Assembly: GCA_018873225.1 (NCBI GenBank)
Contig: JAEILZ010000001.1
Span: 868,001 to 932,000 of the forward strand
Length of the DNA: 64,000 bases
Source: [Phialemoniopsis] sp. UDSM-2020
Lineage: Eukaryota > Ascomycota > Sordariomycetes > Thyridiales > Thyridiaceae
Direction of reading: 5' to 3'
Position 1 is the first letter of the stretch; every line of letters begins with the position of its first letter. The position numbers and the translations under genes are program-made. Under the pieces are notes generated by a model. The model had not been told where the DNA came from and did not search any database. It worked only from the letters and a program-made list of their open reading frames with translations. Below, piece after piece: positions 11,601 to 22,149 of the stretch.

Positions 11601-12931
11601 AACCACTGCCCAGTACCCGGCTGCCGTCTCTTGAAGTAGTCACTTTGCTCTGAGCCATAGTCAATCGGCGTAAGCCACTTAAGAATCTTTCGAGTGTGTT
11701 TGTCGACGGATGTAGACACGATCTTGTCAACCTTGTCATCAATTCCAGAGACTATAACAATTAGAGACTGGACGTAATGTCTATTCCAGATGGTCTATTG
11801 TAACTAACCTGTATGCAACAAGTCCTTCACGGTGGCTTGCTGATGAACCTCCTTGGGTATGATGTAGCTAAGCAACTCCTTGGCATATGCCGCTGCTACC
11901 GCCGCCGCGTGCTCTTGCCAGGCATTATTCTTGTGAGAATCTGCGTAGTCACAAATACCTCGGATGACAAGACAGGGAAAGTTGTTCATCAGGCCTGCCG
12001 CTTCCATTTCAACGCATAGAACCTTACCCCCAAGATCTTTGTTGAGCTTGTCTCGGAATGCGGCGTCTTTGATCACCTGATTGCCTGACGCGGTCAGACC
12101 GTAGTGAATACGCATATCTCTCGATGCCGGCTTCCTCTTCACAATTTGAGACTCATCGCAGAATCTACATCCCTCTTCTTCACTTTCGTCGTACGACTCC
12201 TCGCTTCCATCAATGTCAGGCCCACATTCGCCACCCGAAGCGGCTTTGTCGACGTGGCTATAGCTAGCCCGAAATAACTCATCCTTGAGCAAGTCGGACC
12301 GGAGATACTTTGGCGCTAGCCTTGGCCACTTTGTTCCCATTTGTTCTAGATACTTCTGGATCTGAGAACCCTTTCTTTCATGATTACTTTTCATTTTCGC
12401 CACAGCCGTCAAGAGGAAGGTGGGCGGGTTGTTCAGCGAACCGGTTCGTTCGAAAGCGCCACCTGAGATCGCCTTTCCCATATCCCACTGCACAACTCCC
12501 GGATAGGGACCGTCTGCAGTGCTGACCACAACATCGCCAAGTCGCACCTTAGGTGGGATACCTCCTCCAATTCCAACCATCAGACCGAATCTGATGGAGG
12601 GGAAGGTGGAGGTCATCTTCGCTGCGGCTGTTGTTGCGACGTTGTTACCGATCTGACCTTCAGGTAAACAGGCGATGACGATGTTGTGTTTTCCGATAGA
12701 TCCCAAGGTGTAGGTGTTAGAATCATCATTTCGCGCTTTCGGAAGATCTGGATGCTCGCAATCCAACATAGCTGCCGCCGCCGTCAATTCTTTTGGTAGA
12801 GCACAGATCCATCCCACGGTATAATCACGACGAGAGTAGAGGAAGGGAGGTTGGCTGTGGTTCTTATACCGCTTAGCATTCGGGGCTGTAGGGTCTTCGT
12901 CGCTTGCGGATTCGCCGACGCGCTTGGCCAT
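8621..12931 (-). CDS. NOD-like receptor: PNP_UDP - NACHT - ankyrin repeats
   Basis: Three exons (11809..12931, 10941..11751, 8621..10892; introns 57 and 48 nt) give 1401 residues. The N-terminal domain (about 36-360) is a nucleoside-phosphorylase-like PNP_UDP module with LMVGIGGGIPPKVRLGDVVV and a C-terminal VEMEAAGLMNNFPCLVIRG block. The NACHT NTPase has Walker A GIPGAGKT (446-453) and Walker B VFIVLDALDEC (545-555). A helical segment ending in VLAWVTCAKRQLTVPEL leads into about nine C-terminal ankyrin repeats built on a KLLAAGADPN core. This is the standard layout of fungal NLRs involved in self/non-self recognition and programmed cell death; here that is inference from the family. One ankyrin unit near 9330-9350 is eroded (EQPLKARADPN). 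It should act in the cytosol as an inducible oligomer. Confidence 0.9.
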
Positions 12932-13860
12932 GCTGAAGTCGTGTATACCAAGGTGCGTGTTGCTAGTAGGTATGCAAGGGTCGGTGTGGGATTGTTATTT
13001 GCAAGAAGTGAGAGCCAGCACTTGGTTTGATGAGTAGGAAGCAAACATCAACCATTGGCTTTCAGAACCGATTTGGCTCGAAAAGGGGAATGCAGGTCCA
13101 AGATTTCTGTGTGCAGGAAAAGTCTCAGCTCGATATTGGACCTGCATGGTACACGTGCCCTGGTGCGCCCGGCTTGTATGAGCGTTTGAATCATCGCCGC
13201 CCCCGGCCCCATTCAGCAGTCAACAAACCAATCGGCTGCAGTGGCCTAGCTGTATTGCTTTTTTAAGGCGTATTGGCTGGGCCGTGTGATGGGTCGCTCT
13301 CGTCGCTGATTATCCATGAAATTGTCTGCAGCTTGGAAGAGATCGAGACGTTTCAATGGACGAATCTTGCTATCCGAAGATGTTTAAGCTATATGTCTTG
13401 TTGTAGCCAAATGAGTTATCTACATAAGAACAAAAGCATCCGCGTGATTACACCACAAGATGATTGAATTGGGAGTGGCAGGGCACCTGCACAACCCTCA
13501 AGCCATTACGTCATAGCTTGCCGCACGCACTTCCAGCCTCAAAGTACCAGCCAGAACGTGATAAGCCTGTGTTTCCCTCTCATTGATGATGCTCAGCCAA
13601 GAGAGACATAAGCTTAACCATCGCGATTATTTATCAGACATACTAAAGGTGATCCTATCCTTACGTCCTCGGTAATTGCATTTGACAAATCATAACCGGC
13701 CATGCAAAGGGCCCCTCGTCTAGTAACCAAGGTTCCTCATCTTATGGTAAGGCACTGGAGCACATAGATACGGACTCTTCAACGAGACACGCGGGTGCAC
13801 TCACTTCGAACTCTTGTCCACTCGCAAATCTATCTTGGTATCTTTCTTGCAATCGCTCCA
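12932..13860. other. Intergenic region between divergent genes
   Basis: About 930 bp separating the NLR start from the PPxY-protein start; it should contain both promoters. No further gene or repeat seen. Confidence 0.5.
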
Positions 13861-14784
13861 ATGCTTTTCAAAGGGAAACGGGACGAACATGAAGGCAAAG
13901 GCAGTCGCTTGAGAGCCGGCCCACGGAAATACAACGAGGGCCCGCCAGATGCTGGTAAGAATTATCATGAGCAAGCGATGATCCAAATATGGTACTAAAT
14001 CAATCATAAAGATCTTCCTCCCTCATACGAGGAGGCAGTCTCCGCCGGAGGTCCGTCCGCTACCGATGCACAGTCCGCAAAGCCAACTTCGACGACAGCA
14101 GCACAACCCCCAACCTTGCCACCCCCTGTTGCCGGTCCTTCGCGCACCCCTAGCCGTTTCCCGCCAGCGTTCAACATATACCTTGTTGACGAGGTGCATC
14201 ACTTCAGGCTGGGTGAACACCAGGAAACACCCCTCTACGCCGGCCGAGCGTACCTATCTGGCGGACCTAACGTCGAGCTGCGCACTGGGCCTACCACGGA
14301 CCGTCACCCTATCCTGGTGACCGTCATGCTCGAATCAGGGGGCACAGACATGACTATCAACTTTCCTCCACTCACGCCTGAAGCCAGACCGACAGAAGTC
14401 TACGTTGTCTCCAATATGTTCCGCGTCGACGTGGGCCCCGAGCCTGTGAAGCGGTCAGAGCTCTTCGAGTGGCGCGAAACGTCGGGCAGCGCGCTCAAGG
14501 AAGTGCAGGCCCACACCGGGTGGGAGCTGGTCCGTATGGCACAGTGTCCGCCGCCCGGAGCGCCAGCTGGCTTCAAGCCGGGCATCTACGAGACGGAGGA
14601 CGGAGGGGAGGTGGTCGCTGTCTGGGCGGGGGTTCACTTGAGCAAGAGGAAGTCGGGCAGATTCAAGTTTTTGGACACGGGTAAGGCCGGAGTGCTTGGG
14701 GAGCAGTTTGAGCTGGTGACTGTGGCGAGTGCGCTTGGTCTGTGGGAGAAGCAGTCGAGACGAGAAAGGTGGAAGGAATTCTAG
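13861..14784 (+). CDS. Hypothetical protein with PPxY motif
   Basis: Two exons, 13861..13954 and 14012..14784, joined across a 57-nt intron with a TACTAAAT branch site, give 288 residues. The family is not recognised. The splice junction creates DLPPSYEEAV (about 32-41), a PPxY motif of the kind bound by WW domains of Rsp5-type ubiquitin ligases. A Pro/Ser/Thr-rich stretch follows, then a folded-looking domain of alternating hydrophobic strands (FNIYLVDEVHHFRLGEHQ, DMTINFPPL, VYVVSNMFRVDVG) and a Trp-containing C-terminal part with a basic end. A beta-sandwich like those in arrestin-type adaptors is conceivable but not demonstrated. The start is the first in-frame Met before the intron. Confidence 0.65.
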
Positions 14785-16871
14785 CAAGAGGCAGTAGTAG
14801 CGCCAATGCACGATTCCGGAGTGATACAACGATGTCAACTTGATGAGTTGTGTCGTTAAAGGAAGGACCTTGTCAGGGAGTGACCGATTCATTGATTCTA
14901 GCACGAGCTTTGAGAATGAACGCATTAAACACGAGAGCATATCTCAAGGCTGCCTCAAAACTGATGGCAAAGGGCGGCACACTTAGGCACGGTGCCAGAG
15001 AGACATCCGTGCCTTGAACCTGACGTGTGGAAGCTCGATTGCATGTGCAAGATGTGCAATATTCTTACATGCGGCTACATGCATGGGAGGACCGCCACGC
15101 CTGATGTCCTATCACGAAAGGCAGCCTCAATACAGACATTTAGGCAATTCGCTACAGACTGGACCGCCAATATCAATGCCGCGAAACGCATCTCGAAGCA
15201 ATGCGAACCATACCATAGCAGAACTCTGTAACTCTCACCGGGAAACCGGCTACCAGTCTCTCCATCAAGGTCACACCAGAGTAATATGGGAACCTAGTCG
15301 CCTTCACGGTACACAAAAGAACAACAAGCAACTATGTGGTCAAGGCCATCCCTGTCTCTGCATGTTGAGGAAGGTTTTGCCGCCGCCTATTCCATTTGAC
15401 ACCTCGTCATTTCATATGGACTCTGAGACGGAGCGTTTTTCATGTCGATCACCAACAACAATTCCACCATCCGGCTCGTGCAATGCCATATCACGTTGTC
15501 TGTATGACAGAGCAGCATTAAGCTTCAACAGGGCCAAGTAACTAGAACCCGGCAGTTGCTATCAATTTCAGATTTCAGGAAGATACTGGGTGTAATGGAC
15601 CGTAGAGTTTTGGGGGAAACGTGATGGCACTGGCAGGAGGACTCTCACAAATGCCAGACTGGGAGTTCTGGTTGTCCAGCCACTACAAACAAGCCTCAGA
15701 GCCATGAGGAGCGGTATGTAATTGACGATGAAATTGGATTTCCATGTGCATGTGGGACACCGAAGCAGGTCATCGTTGCCTTGCCGGCCCAGGGGTGGAG
15801 TCAGCAGGATAGCAAAGCCATGCAGTTGACCGTCTGAACCCACACATCCTGAATCAAAGATGCCGAAAATGGAAGGCTCTGCATACTAGCGGTGTTGGTT
15901 ATCGCGCCCCGGTGGGGTTAACATGGCATGTCTTTCAAGGTAATGCACGATCTGAGGTGCTGCATGGCCTGAACTCAGCAAAGCTTCCGTCATGTGATGA
16001 TTCCAGTGTAGAGCAACAGCACTTCAGTTGGAAAAGCTAATATTATCTGCCCCGTTCTTTACGGGAAGGCAACGGCAACAGTATGGAATTCCTCAGCTCT
16101 TCCGCTGTTTCGGATAGACCAAAGGGCATTCCCAATCTCGATCCGGAAGACAGCCGTCGAGTCGCCCACGTGCAGTAGAAGCACGAATTGTTGCTCGGTG
16201 CTAGGCCGTGATTGTTCAAGTTATAAAACCTAAGAATGCTTTTATCTTGCGAGTCATGAAAATAAAAATCTCAGTAGTGTTCTTTCTTCTTTCGGCAGCT
16301 CGAGTGCTTCGAATTGTTTAATTGTACCTTTTCCTTCTTGAGAATTGCAAGCGTTGTCTGTGTTTGTTATTCTGTTCAAGTAATACTTAATACAGTCTTC
16401 GAACCAACTGTTTGTGAATGCCACAACAGTTCAGCGTTGTTTGACGCCTAATTACGTCCTGTACTTTCTTAGTCGATATTACCTATCATTTCACGAAAGT
16501 CGGTCACAACCCACCCGCTCCAGTGGACATCCTGCTTTCACGCCACAACGGCATCACCGCCCCGGATTTGCCTGCACTTGCGGCAGCGTACCGCAGTCTT
16601 GCATCCACGGCCTCAAACGCCTGACACATCAGCCACACCGCCTCGTGAGAGGACAAAGAAACCACCTAATCCCCTCAATACGCTATCCAAACATTGCTTG
16701 ACGTGCCCAACGCCACGGGTGAATGATCGAGAGGTAGAGTTGGGCAGGCAAGCGGCGGTGAGGGGCGGAACAAGACAACTCGCTGCGCACCCGCTTGGCA
16801 AAGCAGCCCCGGACGCAACTGAGGAAAAAAAGACGTTACGGAACAAGTTGCAGAGTTGATAGCTTCTGGAT
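14785..16871. other. Intergenic region, 2.1 kb
   Basis: No convincing coding sequence. Short open frames on both strands lack motifs and splice extensions. The last few hundred bases are T-rich and then C-rich and probably form the promoter and 5' leader of the Myb-like gene. Confidence 0.45.
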
Positions 16872-18859
16872 ATGTATTTCAACATGCCAACACCCCTCGG
16901 GTTTGCCTTGCCTCATGGCAAACTGCAAGTTGTTGTTGATGATCGGGGCGTTTACCATCTTGTGTTTAAACCTCATTCCCCACAACAACAATATCCATTA
17001 CCAAACATGGACCACGAGGTGTTTGACTTCTCACAAGATGCCAAACAGACTTGTGCAGTATCAACCACGGAGAGCTTCGACGCCAGCTGGACTGACGATA
17101 GCTTGGAGTTTCCGTCCAGCCCTTCATCGAGCTGTTCATGTTGGAACGAAGTTGGCAATTACATGGTATGTTCTACATCAATTCGATTGAGGAAATGATT
17201 CAAAGATTAACATGTAACTCAGCTCGACAACTCCCCGAGAAATTACTATGGCGGAGTAAGTAATCTCCCTCCTCAGTGCCACACCAGCCTCAACCCGCTC
17301 CAATGCTCACAACCGGCGCCGCCTCCCGCTCAGGACTCCCCGTTGTCCTGGCTGTACAAACCCTACTTCGCCGACTTCTCTCCAAATTTTCCTCAGCAGT
17401 GGTGCTCCGACCATCCTGCCGCAGCCCCGTCCCCCATGTTTGCTCCCGCCGGCGGCTGCCACGACGTCGCTGTTGCCCGCGACAAACCCGCTGCAGCCAG
17501 CCGCGCAATCGGCGACCACTACGATGTTGTGGCAACGACGCCGGGCTACGCAAACGACTTTTGCGCGGGATACACAAGTATGGAAGGTCTGCCGCGGGCG
17601 CTGCTGGCGGCGGATTTTGATTCTTCGTTGTCCGCCGCGTCTGTCTGCGACACTGAGCACTTCTACCTCAACACATTACAAGCAACACCAGCCGGGGACT
17701 TGGCTTTGTCCGATGACTCGCCGCCTCTGAATCCAGATATATTCCATCTCGAGCGGCAATTAGCCTTGCAGGACGACGCGGCTGCGATGGCGTCCTGGCC
17801 TGCGCTGCAGCCGAGGACCATGCTGCCGGATCTGAGAAATCCACAACCGGTCCCGAGCCAGCACGTTTTGCCTTCGATGCTTGAGAAGCACGGTCTTTAC
17901 GAGATGAGACGCTCGAGTGAGGATTCGAGTGAGCTGCTGGAAGTTGAAACTCCTTCGCCACGACCGACGTCGCCCGTTCCGGTTGCTTCTCGACCGCGAA
18001 AGGCTCTGCCCGAGCGACGCATGAGCGGTCGCAACTACGATCCGGTCCGAGGACTGTCCCCGAACGACGGTGCTTGGAGTTTCGGTCAAAATAAGAGTTT
18101 GGGTAGCATTCGCAAACATGGACATAAGCGCCGTAGCGTTTCGCGCAAATTCTCGGAGCCTGGCAAGGGGCAAGATGATGACGGCAGCGACTCCGACCGG
18201 CCCCTGTCGCATAAGTTCAAGAAGTCCAAGGGAGTCAAATCTCCTCAAGCTCCTCTTCCAGCTCCGCCGCCGCCGACTCCAGAGGAAGGCGATGTCGACC
18301 CCGACGTCGAGGCCGACGCTGACGCTGATGCCGACACTAAGCCTGACACCGACGAGGCAGCCTCCCCTGATAAGCAACCCTCCTCCCCCGATGAACCCGC
18401 CCCAGAGATCCAGCCAGTCGACCTCTTCAACCGCCCACGGCCCGAGCGCGACGCATTCCTCGTCCGCTGCCGCAGCGAGGGCATGACGTACCGGGACATC
18501 AAGGCCGCCGGAAATTTCCCCGAGGCAGAGTCGACGCTGCGCGGGCGCTACCGCAATCTGACCAAGGCACTCGAGGACCGGGTGCGCAAGCCCGTCTGGC
18601 TGCCCGAGGATGTAAGTTGCGCTCTCTATCATTAAAAAGAAAACAAAAACCGGAGACTGATGGAGTGACGCAGGACCGACTTCTGGAGCGGGCCTTCCGC
18701 ATCTTCACGACGAGGCGTGTGAGTGCTGTGCCCTGGACCGACATCAGCACCTGGATCTATCGACATGGGGCGTCGTACCACTTTGCGCCGCACACGTGTA
18801 GCCGGCGGTGGGAGCAACTGGGCGATAAGCAGCGAGCGGCGTTGGGTGCTCGGGACTGA
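16872..18859 (+). CDS. Myb-like DNA-binding domain protein
   Basis: Three exons, 16872..17165, 17223..18611 and 18674..18859, give 622 residues. Most of the protein is low-complexity and probably disordered, including an acidic repeat of alternating Asp and Ala (near 18300-18350) and a Pro-rich stretch. The C-terminus (about 485-605) resembles the fungal Myb/SANT-like module: ERDAFLVRCRSEGMTYRDIK, then STLRGRYRNLTKALEDR, then a second helical unit LLERAFRIF with aromatic residues in WTDISTWIY and SRRWEQL. A 21-nt GT...AG stretch at 17256-17276 is too short to be an intron and reads through in frame. It is likely nuclear, and regulatory or chromatin-associated. Targets are unknown. Confidence 0.8.
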
Positions 18860-19003
18860 GCGTTTCGGAAGGGCTGGCGAGATGCGAGGAGGGCGGCGTT
18901 TAGGAGTTGAGAGGAACCGGAAGCAGGTGTTGGATCGTGTAATCATAATTTCTATTGAGGCCCTAGGAAGTCTAATCAAGTGTTTTCGTTTCCACGAGAG
19001 ACC

Positions 19004-20098
19004 TCAGTCCTTGTTCTCCGGCGCAACAGGATACCCAATCTTACCCAGCACATGACCGAGCTGCGTCGGGTCTGCCCTAAGCGCATTCCATTCCGCCTCG
19101 CTCTTGACCAGCGCCGTGCCAGCCAGCACCGTCCCGTTGAGCGCCAGCATCCCCACAGCGCCGCCGTCTGCGCCCGCCAGCGTAGCCCCCTCGCTCGCGC
19201 GAGGGCACAAGACGAAAGTATCCCTCGTCATGCCCAGATTGTAGCTGATCCGCGCCTCGGGCTCGGCTGGTATCCTACCCTCGTCCAAGGCCTCCTCTTC
19301 CTCAGCGCTCAGCATGACCCCCACGGCCTGACAGGCCCTCTTGTACAGTCGCAGGTATATCCTGTGTATGCTCCCGCCATCTCTATTACCGTCGTGCAGG
19401 CGCTCGGAGAACGTGCCGAAGGGCAGGCGCGCGCCGACGCCGGGTAAGCTGTCCGCCAGGACCTCCCACCCTCCCCCGCCGGGCGCAAGCCCGTCCCTCA
19501 TTCTCTCCACGGGCAGCAGCTGCACATGACGATGCGGCTGGCTAGCGCCCGAGTGCTCCCCACTGTTAAAGAACGCAAATAGCTCGTGTCCCTGCGCCCG
19601 GTACGCCTCGATGCAGGCGTACGTCGCAGCCAGAGCCGCCGCCTCTAGGAGGTGGGTCTGCGCCTCGAACGCCGTCGTAGCGAGGATGAAGTGCTCCGGC
19701 ACAACGGCGAACTTGTTGAGGACGAGGTTGTGTGTGGGCGGGTCGAGGCGCGCGACGAGCATGGAGGGGGAGGGGTTGTCGAAAGGGTCGAAGGGGACGT
19801 GTTTCGCGGCGGTGGAGGAGACGTGTCGCGGAGGGGCCTTGGGTTTGTTGGCTAGGGCTGGGGAGAAGCGGAGTTGGAACTGTATAGGGGCAAGTACGTT
19901 AGTGCTTGCTGGGTATCGCAGTGAAGGAGAGAGGAGGGACTGGGTCGAGCATACTGGGACGGTGTTGACGGTCAGGACAACGACCTGCGTCGCGTAGTGT
20001 GTAACATCGCCGCTGGCCACTGCCTTGTTGAAGGCGCCCTTGACCAGCTCTGGCAAGTTGCTGGGCACCTTGATTGGCGCCATGCTTGATGTCGACAT
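19004..20098 (-). CDS. APA2: ATP adenylyltransferase (Ap4A phosphorylase)
   Basis: The protein belongs to the APA1/APA2 family, which splits diadenosine tetraphosphate with phosphate into ATP and ADP. The HIT-superfamily active-site block is FFNSGEHSGASQPHRHVQLL. Upstream, NLVLNKFAVVPEHFILAT is the conserved nucleotide-site region. The gene reads open throughout, but a 75-nt segment (19880..19954) has GT and AG ends and a CACTAACG branch site and interrupts the conserved region with a low-complexity insert, so I model exons 19955..20098 and 19004..19879 (339 residues). Because the intron is a multiple of three without a stop, retention would give 364 residues. Cytosolic or nuclear; a housekeeping role in nucleotide metabolism. 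Confidence 0.88.
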   Translation of the reverse strand: MSTSSMAPIKVPSNLPELVKGAFNKAVASGDVTHYATQVVVLTVNTVPVCSTQSLLSPSLRYPASTNVLAPIQFQLRFSPALANKPKAPPRHVSSTAAKHVPFDPFDNPSPSMLVARLDPPTHNLVLNKFAVVPEHFILATTAFEAQTHLLEAAALAATYACIEAYRAQGHELFAFFNSGEHSGASQPHRHVQLLPVERMRDGLAPGGGGWEVLADSLPGVGARLPFGTFSERLHDGNRDGGSIHRIYLRLYKRACQAVGVMLSAEEEEALDEGRIPAEPEARISYNLGMTRDTFVLCPRASEGATLAGADGGAVGMLALNGTVLAGTALVKSEAEWNALRADPTQLGHVLGKIGYPVAPENKD

Positions 20099-20337
20099 GT
20101 GTGCCGCGACCTCGTTTGTGGGAGGAGTTGACGCTGGCGAAAAATGCTGTCGCGGGCGGCGGGAATAGCTTCGATGAGGTCATGGCTTGGCACGTGCGCA
20201 CCATAGAACAAAACAACAATTGACATCTCGCGTGTAGGGTGGAAACAAACGTTTCTGGTCTTATTATTCTATCTATACGATTCAAACCCCCATTCCTGTA
20301 TTCTATCCAGCTCCTGCCTTCGCATATCCCTGTGCTT

Positions 20338-21369
20338 CTATATGCCCGGCAGCCCAACAAGCCCGCGCACCACAGGCACCCACCTGGGCAGCACGTACAC
20401 GGCGTACAGACCCGACAGCGCCACCAGCAGCCCCGTAAGCTTCTCGAACCAGGTGTGAAAGTAGATGGCCGTCATAAGCAACATCCACAAGCTCAGCACG
20501 CCCACAGCACCCGCGACTTTCCCGCCGACACCCAGTGCGCCGTGAGCCCCGCTCGCCGCCTCCTCAGCTTCGATCTCGGCGCTCTTGACGGCGCCGTCGC
20601 CCATCACGACGCTCCTCTCGTCTCTGCCACCGGCCGCAGCGCGCCTGCCCCTGTATACTACCCACCCGACCTCCTGCGCGAGGAAGAAGCTTCCGAGCAC
20701 GAGTAGAAACACATGCCCGCTGATGTCATGCCCGCCCGCCCATCGCCCACCAGCGCCCTTGCACGCCACCGCCGTGACGAGCTCGACGGCATCAGCGTCG
20801 CCGTACGCAGCCTTGCTCTGCGCGACGTCGCACTTGCCCCCCGTGTACCGGAACCCCCTATCGATGATCGCAGGGCCAAAACACCACTGCGTGATCAGCA
20901 CCCACCACGCCGTCACCAACACATATCTTACAATAGCGCGCAGTCGAGCCTGCGGGCGGCTGGTCAGGGCCGGGTGCGTCAGCGCAAAGGCAAAGAAGGC
21001 GACGGTGACCCAGGCCCAGCCGCGCTTGACGAAGAGCACGTTGAAGAGGTTGCCCTTGCGCGCAAAGTACGAGGGCGCAAGCGCCGAGTCCTGCGTGTAG
21101 TGGGCCTGCGTCACGGCGTCGTAGGGCGCGGCGCGGGTCTCGGGCGAGAGCAGGGAGAAGAGGGTGCCGAAAACGAGGAGGGTCGGGTACGCGGCGAGGG
21201 CGAGGGCCTCGGTCGGCGTGGGCAGGAAGGGCGAGTTGCGTCTGCCGCTCGTTGTAGCTGCGGTTGTTCTTGTTCTGCCGCCGGCGGACGGGCTGTCGAG
21301 GCCGTTTGCGGTGGCCATTTGTGATGGTTTGGATCGCGAGCGCAGGTTTGCGGAGGGAGGGGTATCCAT
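20338..21369 (-). CDS. SCS3: FIT family / SCS3-like ER lipid protein
   Basis: Intronless, 343 residues. The fat-storage-inducing transmembrane family resembles lipid phosphatases; human FIT2 is an ER acyl-CoA diphosphatase needed for lipid droplet formation, and yeast Scs3 acts in phospholipid metabolism. The family signatures are present: GGHDISGHVFLLVLGS with His219, and YFHTWFEK with His305, the two histidines essential in FIT2. At least five hydrophobic segments are evident (around 55-72, 118-132, 147-163, 218-236, 285-330). An N-terminal Ser/Thr/Arg-rich tail precedes the first. A loop of about 45 mostly charged and Ala/Gly residues separates the two catalytic histidines. Located in the ER membrane. 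Confidence 0.9.
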   Translation of the reverse strand: MDTPPSANLRSRSKPSQMATANGLDSPSAGGRTRTTAATTSGRRNSPFLPTPTEALALAAYPTLLVFGTLFSLLSPETRAAPYDAVTQAHYTQDSALAPSYFARKGNLFNVLFVKRGWAWVTVAFFAFALTHPALTSRPQARLRAIVRYVLVTAWWVLITQWCFGPAIIDRGFRYTGGKCDVAQSKAAYGDADAVELVTAVACKGAGGRWAGGHDISGHVFLLVLGSFFLAQEVGWVVYRGRRAAAGGRDERSVVMGDGAVKSAEIEAEEAASGAHGALGVGGKVAGAVGVLSLWMLLMTAIYFHTWFEKLTGLLVALSGLYAVYVLPRWVPVVRGLVGLPGI

Positions 21370-22149
21370 GATCGAATCGAGTGAGTGGTGGTGTAGATGG
21401 ACGGTATCTAGCTCATGGGTACAGAAGTAATGTTTGATTAATTCAAAAGAACAGATAACAGAGAGGCGACAGGTGAGTGATTCATTGAGAGAAGTGTCTG
21501 GGCAAGTGTGGAATTTCTAGCCACTTCCATGATCGAAGCTGGCCTTTTTCGAGCTTGGATTTGCGACGGGCGATGACGTTTTCATTCAAGTTGACAGCCA
21601 ACACTACGACCTTTTAGCGCCCCTTACAAGCTAGAGTGGCGGCCGGTCGGGGCCTTTAGGCTCCGTGCCGAGGTATCACGGCGCTAAAAACGCCACTAAA
21701 CATCACCAACGACATCACGGGCAGTCAGCTATCCATGGACAGAAGATCAACATCACAAAGGGAGGATTCAGTCAGTTCACGGGATCATATGCCAGCCAGT
21801 CTTTGATCATGAGTTCTAAATTCATCGCATCATTTTCTTGAGAAAAATCTTGTCTATTCTCAGCAAGAGATAGTATCAACGCCGCATCCACAAAAAGAGG
21901 TAAGGTATCATCAAGCCGAAAAGAAAAATAGACAGCAAGCAACAGCCAATGTCCCAAATGCCACTCGGGCCTATCATGGGAGAAGTGTAGAAGAAAAAAG
22001 GGCAAGAGGTATCTTTTCCTCCTCTCGAGCAAATGTAGGTCCAGGTAATCCTCCTATGTACCCTCCAACATCAATCACCATGCCCTTCGCACGGCACGAC
22101 AACCCGCCTTCGTCGACGCTGCACCACCGACACCGCCCCTGCCGCCGCC
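21370..22149. other. Intergenic region
   Basis: Promoter of the FIT gene and 3' flank of the glucanase gene. A short open frame around 21772-22032 on the minus strand lacks an ATG and any motif and is not called. Confidence 0.5.

Noticed and set aside
17256..17276. Apparent 21-nt GT...AG intron in the Myb-like gene
   Set aside because: Too short for a spliceosomal intron and in frame without stops, so it is read as coding.
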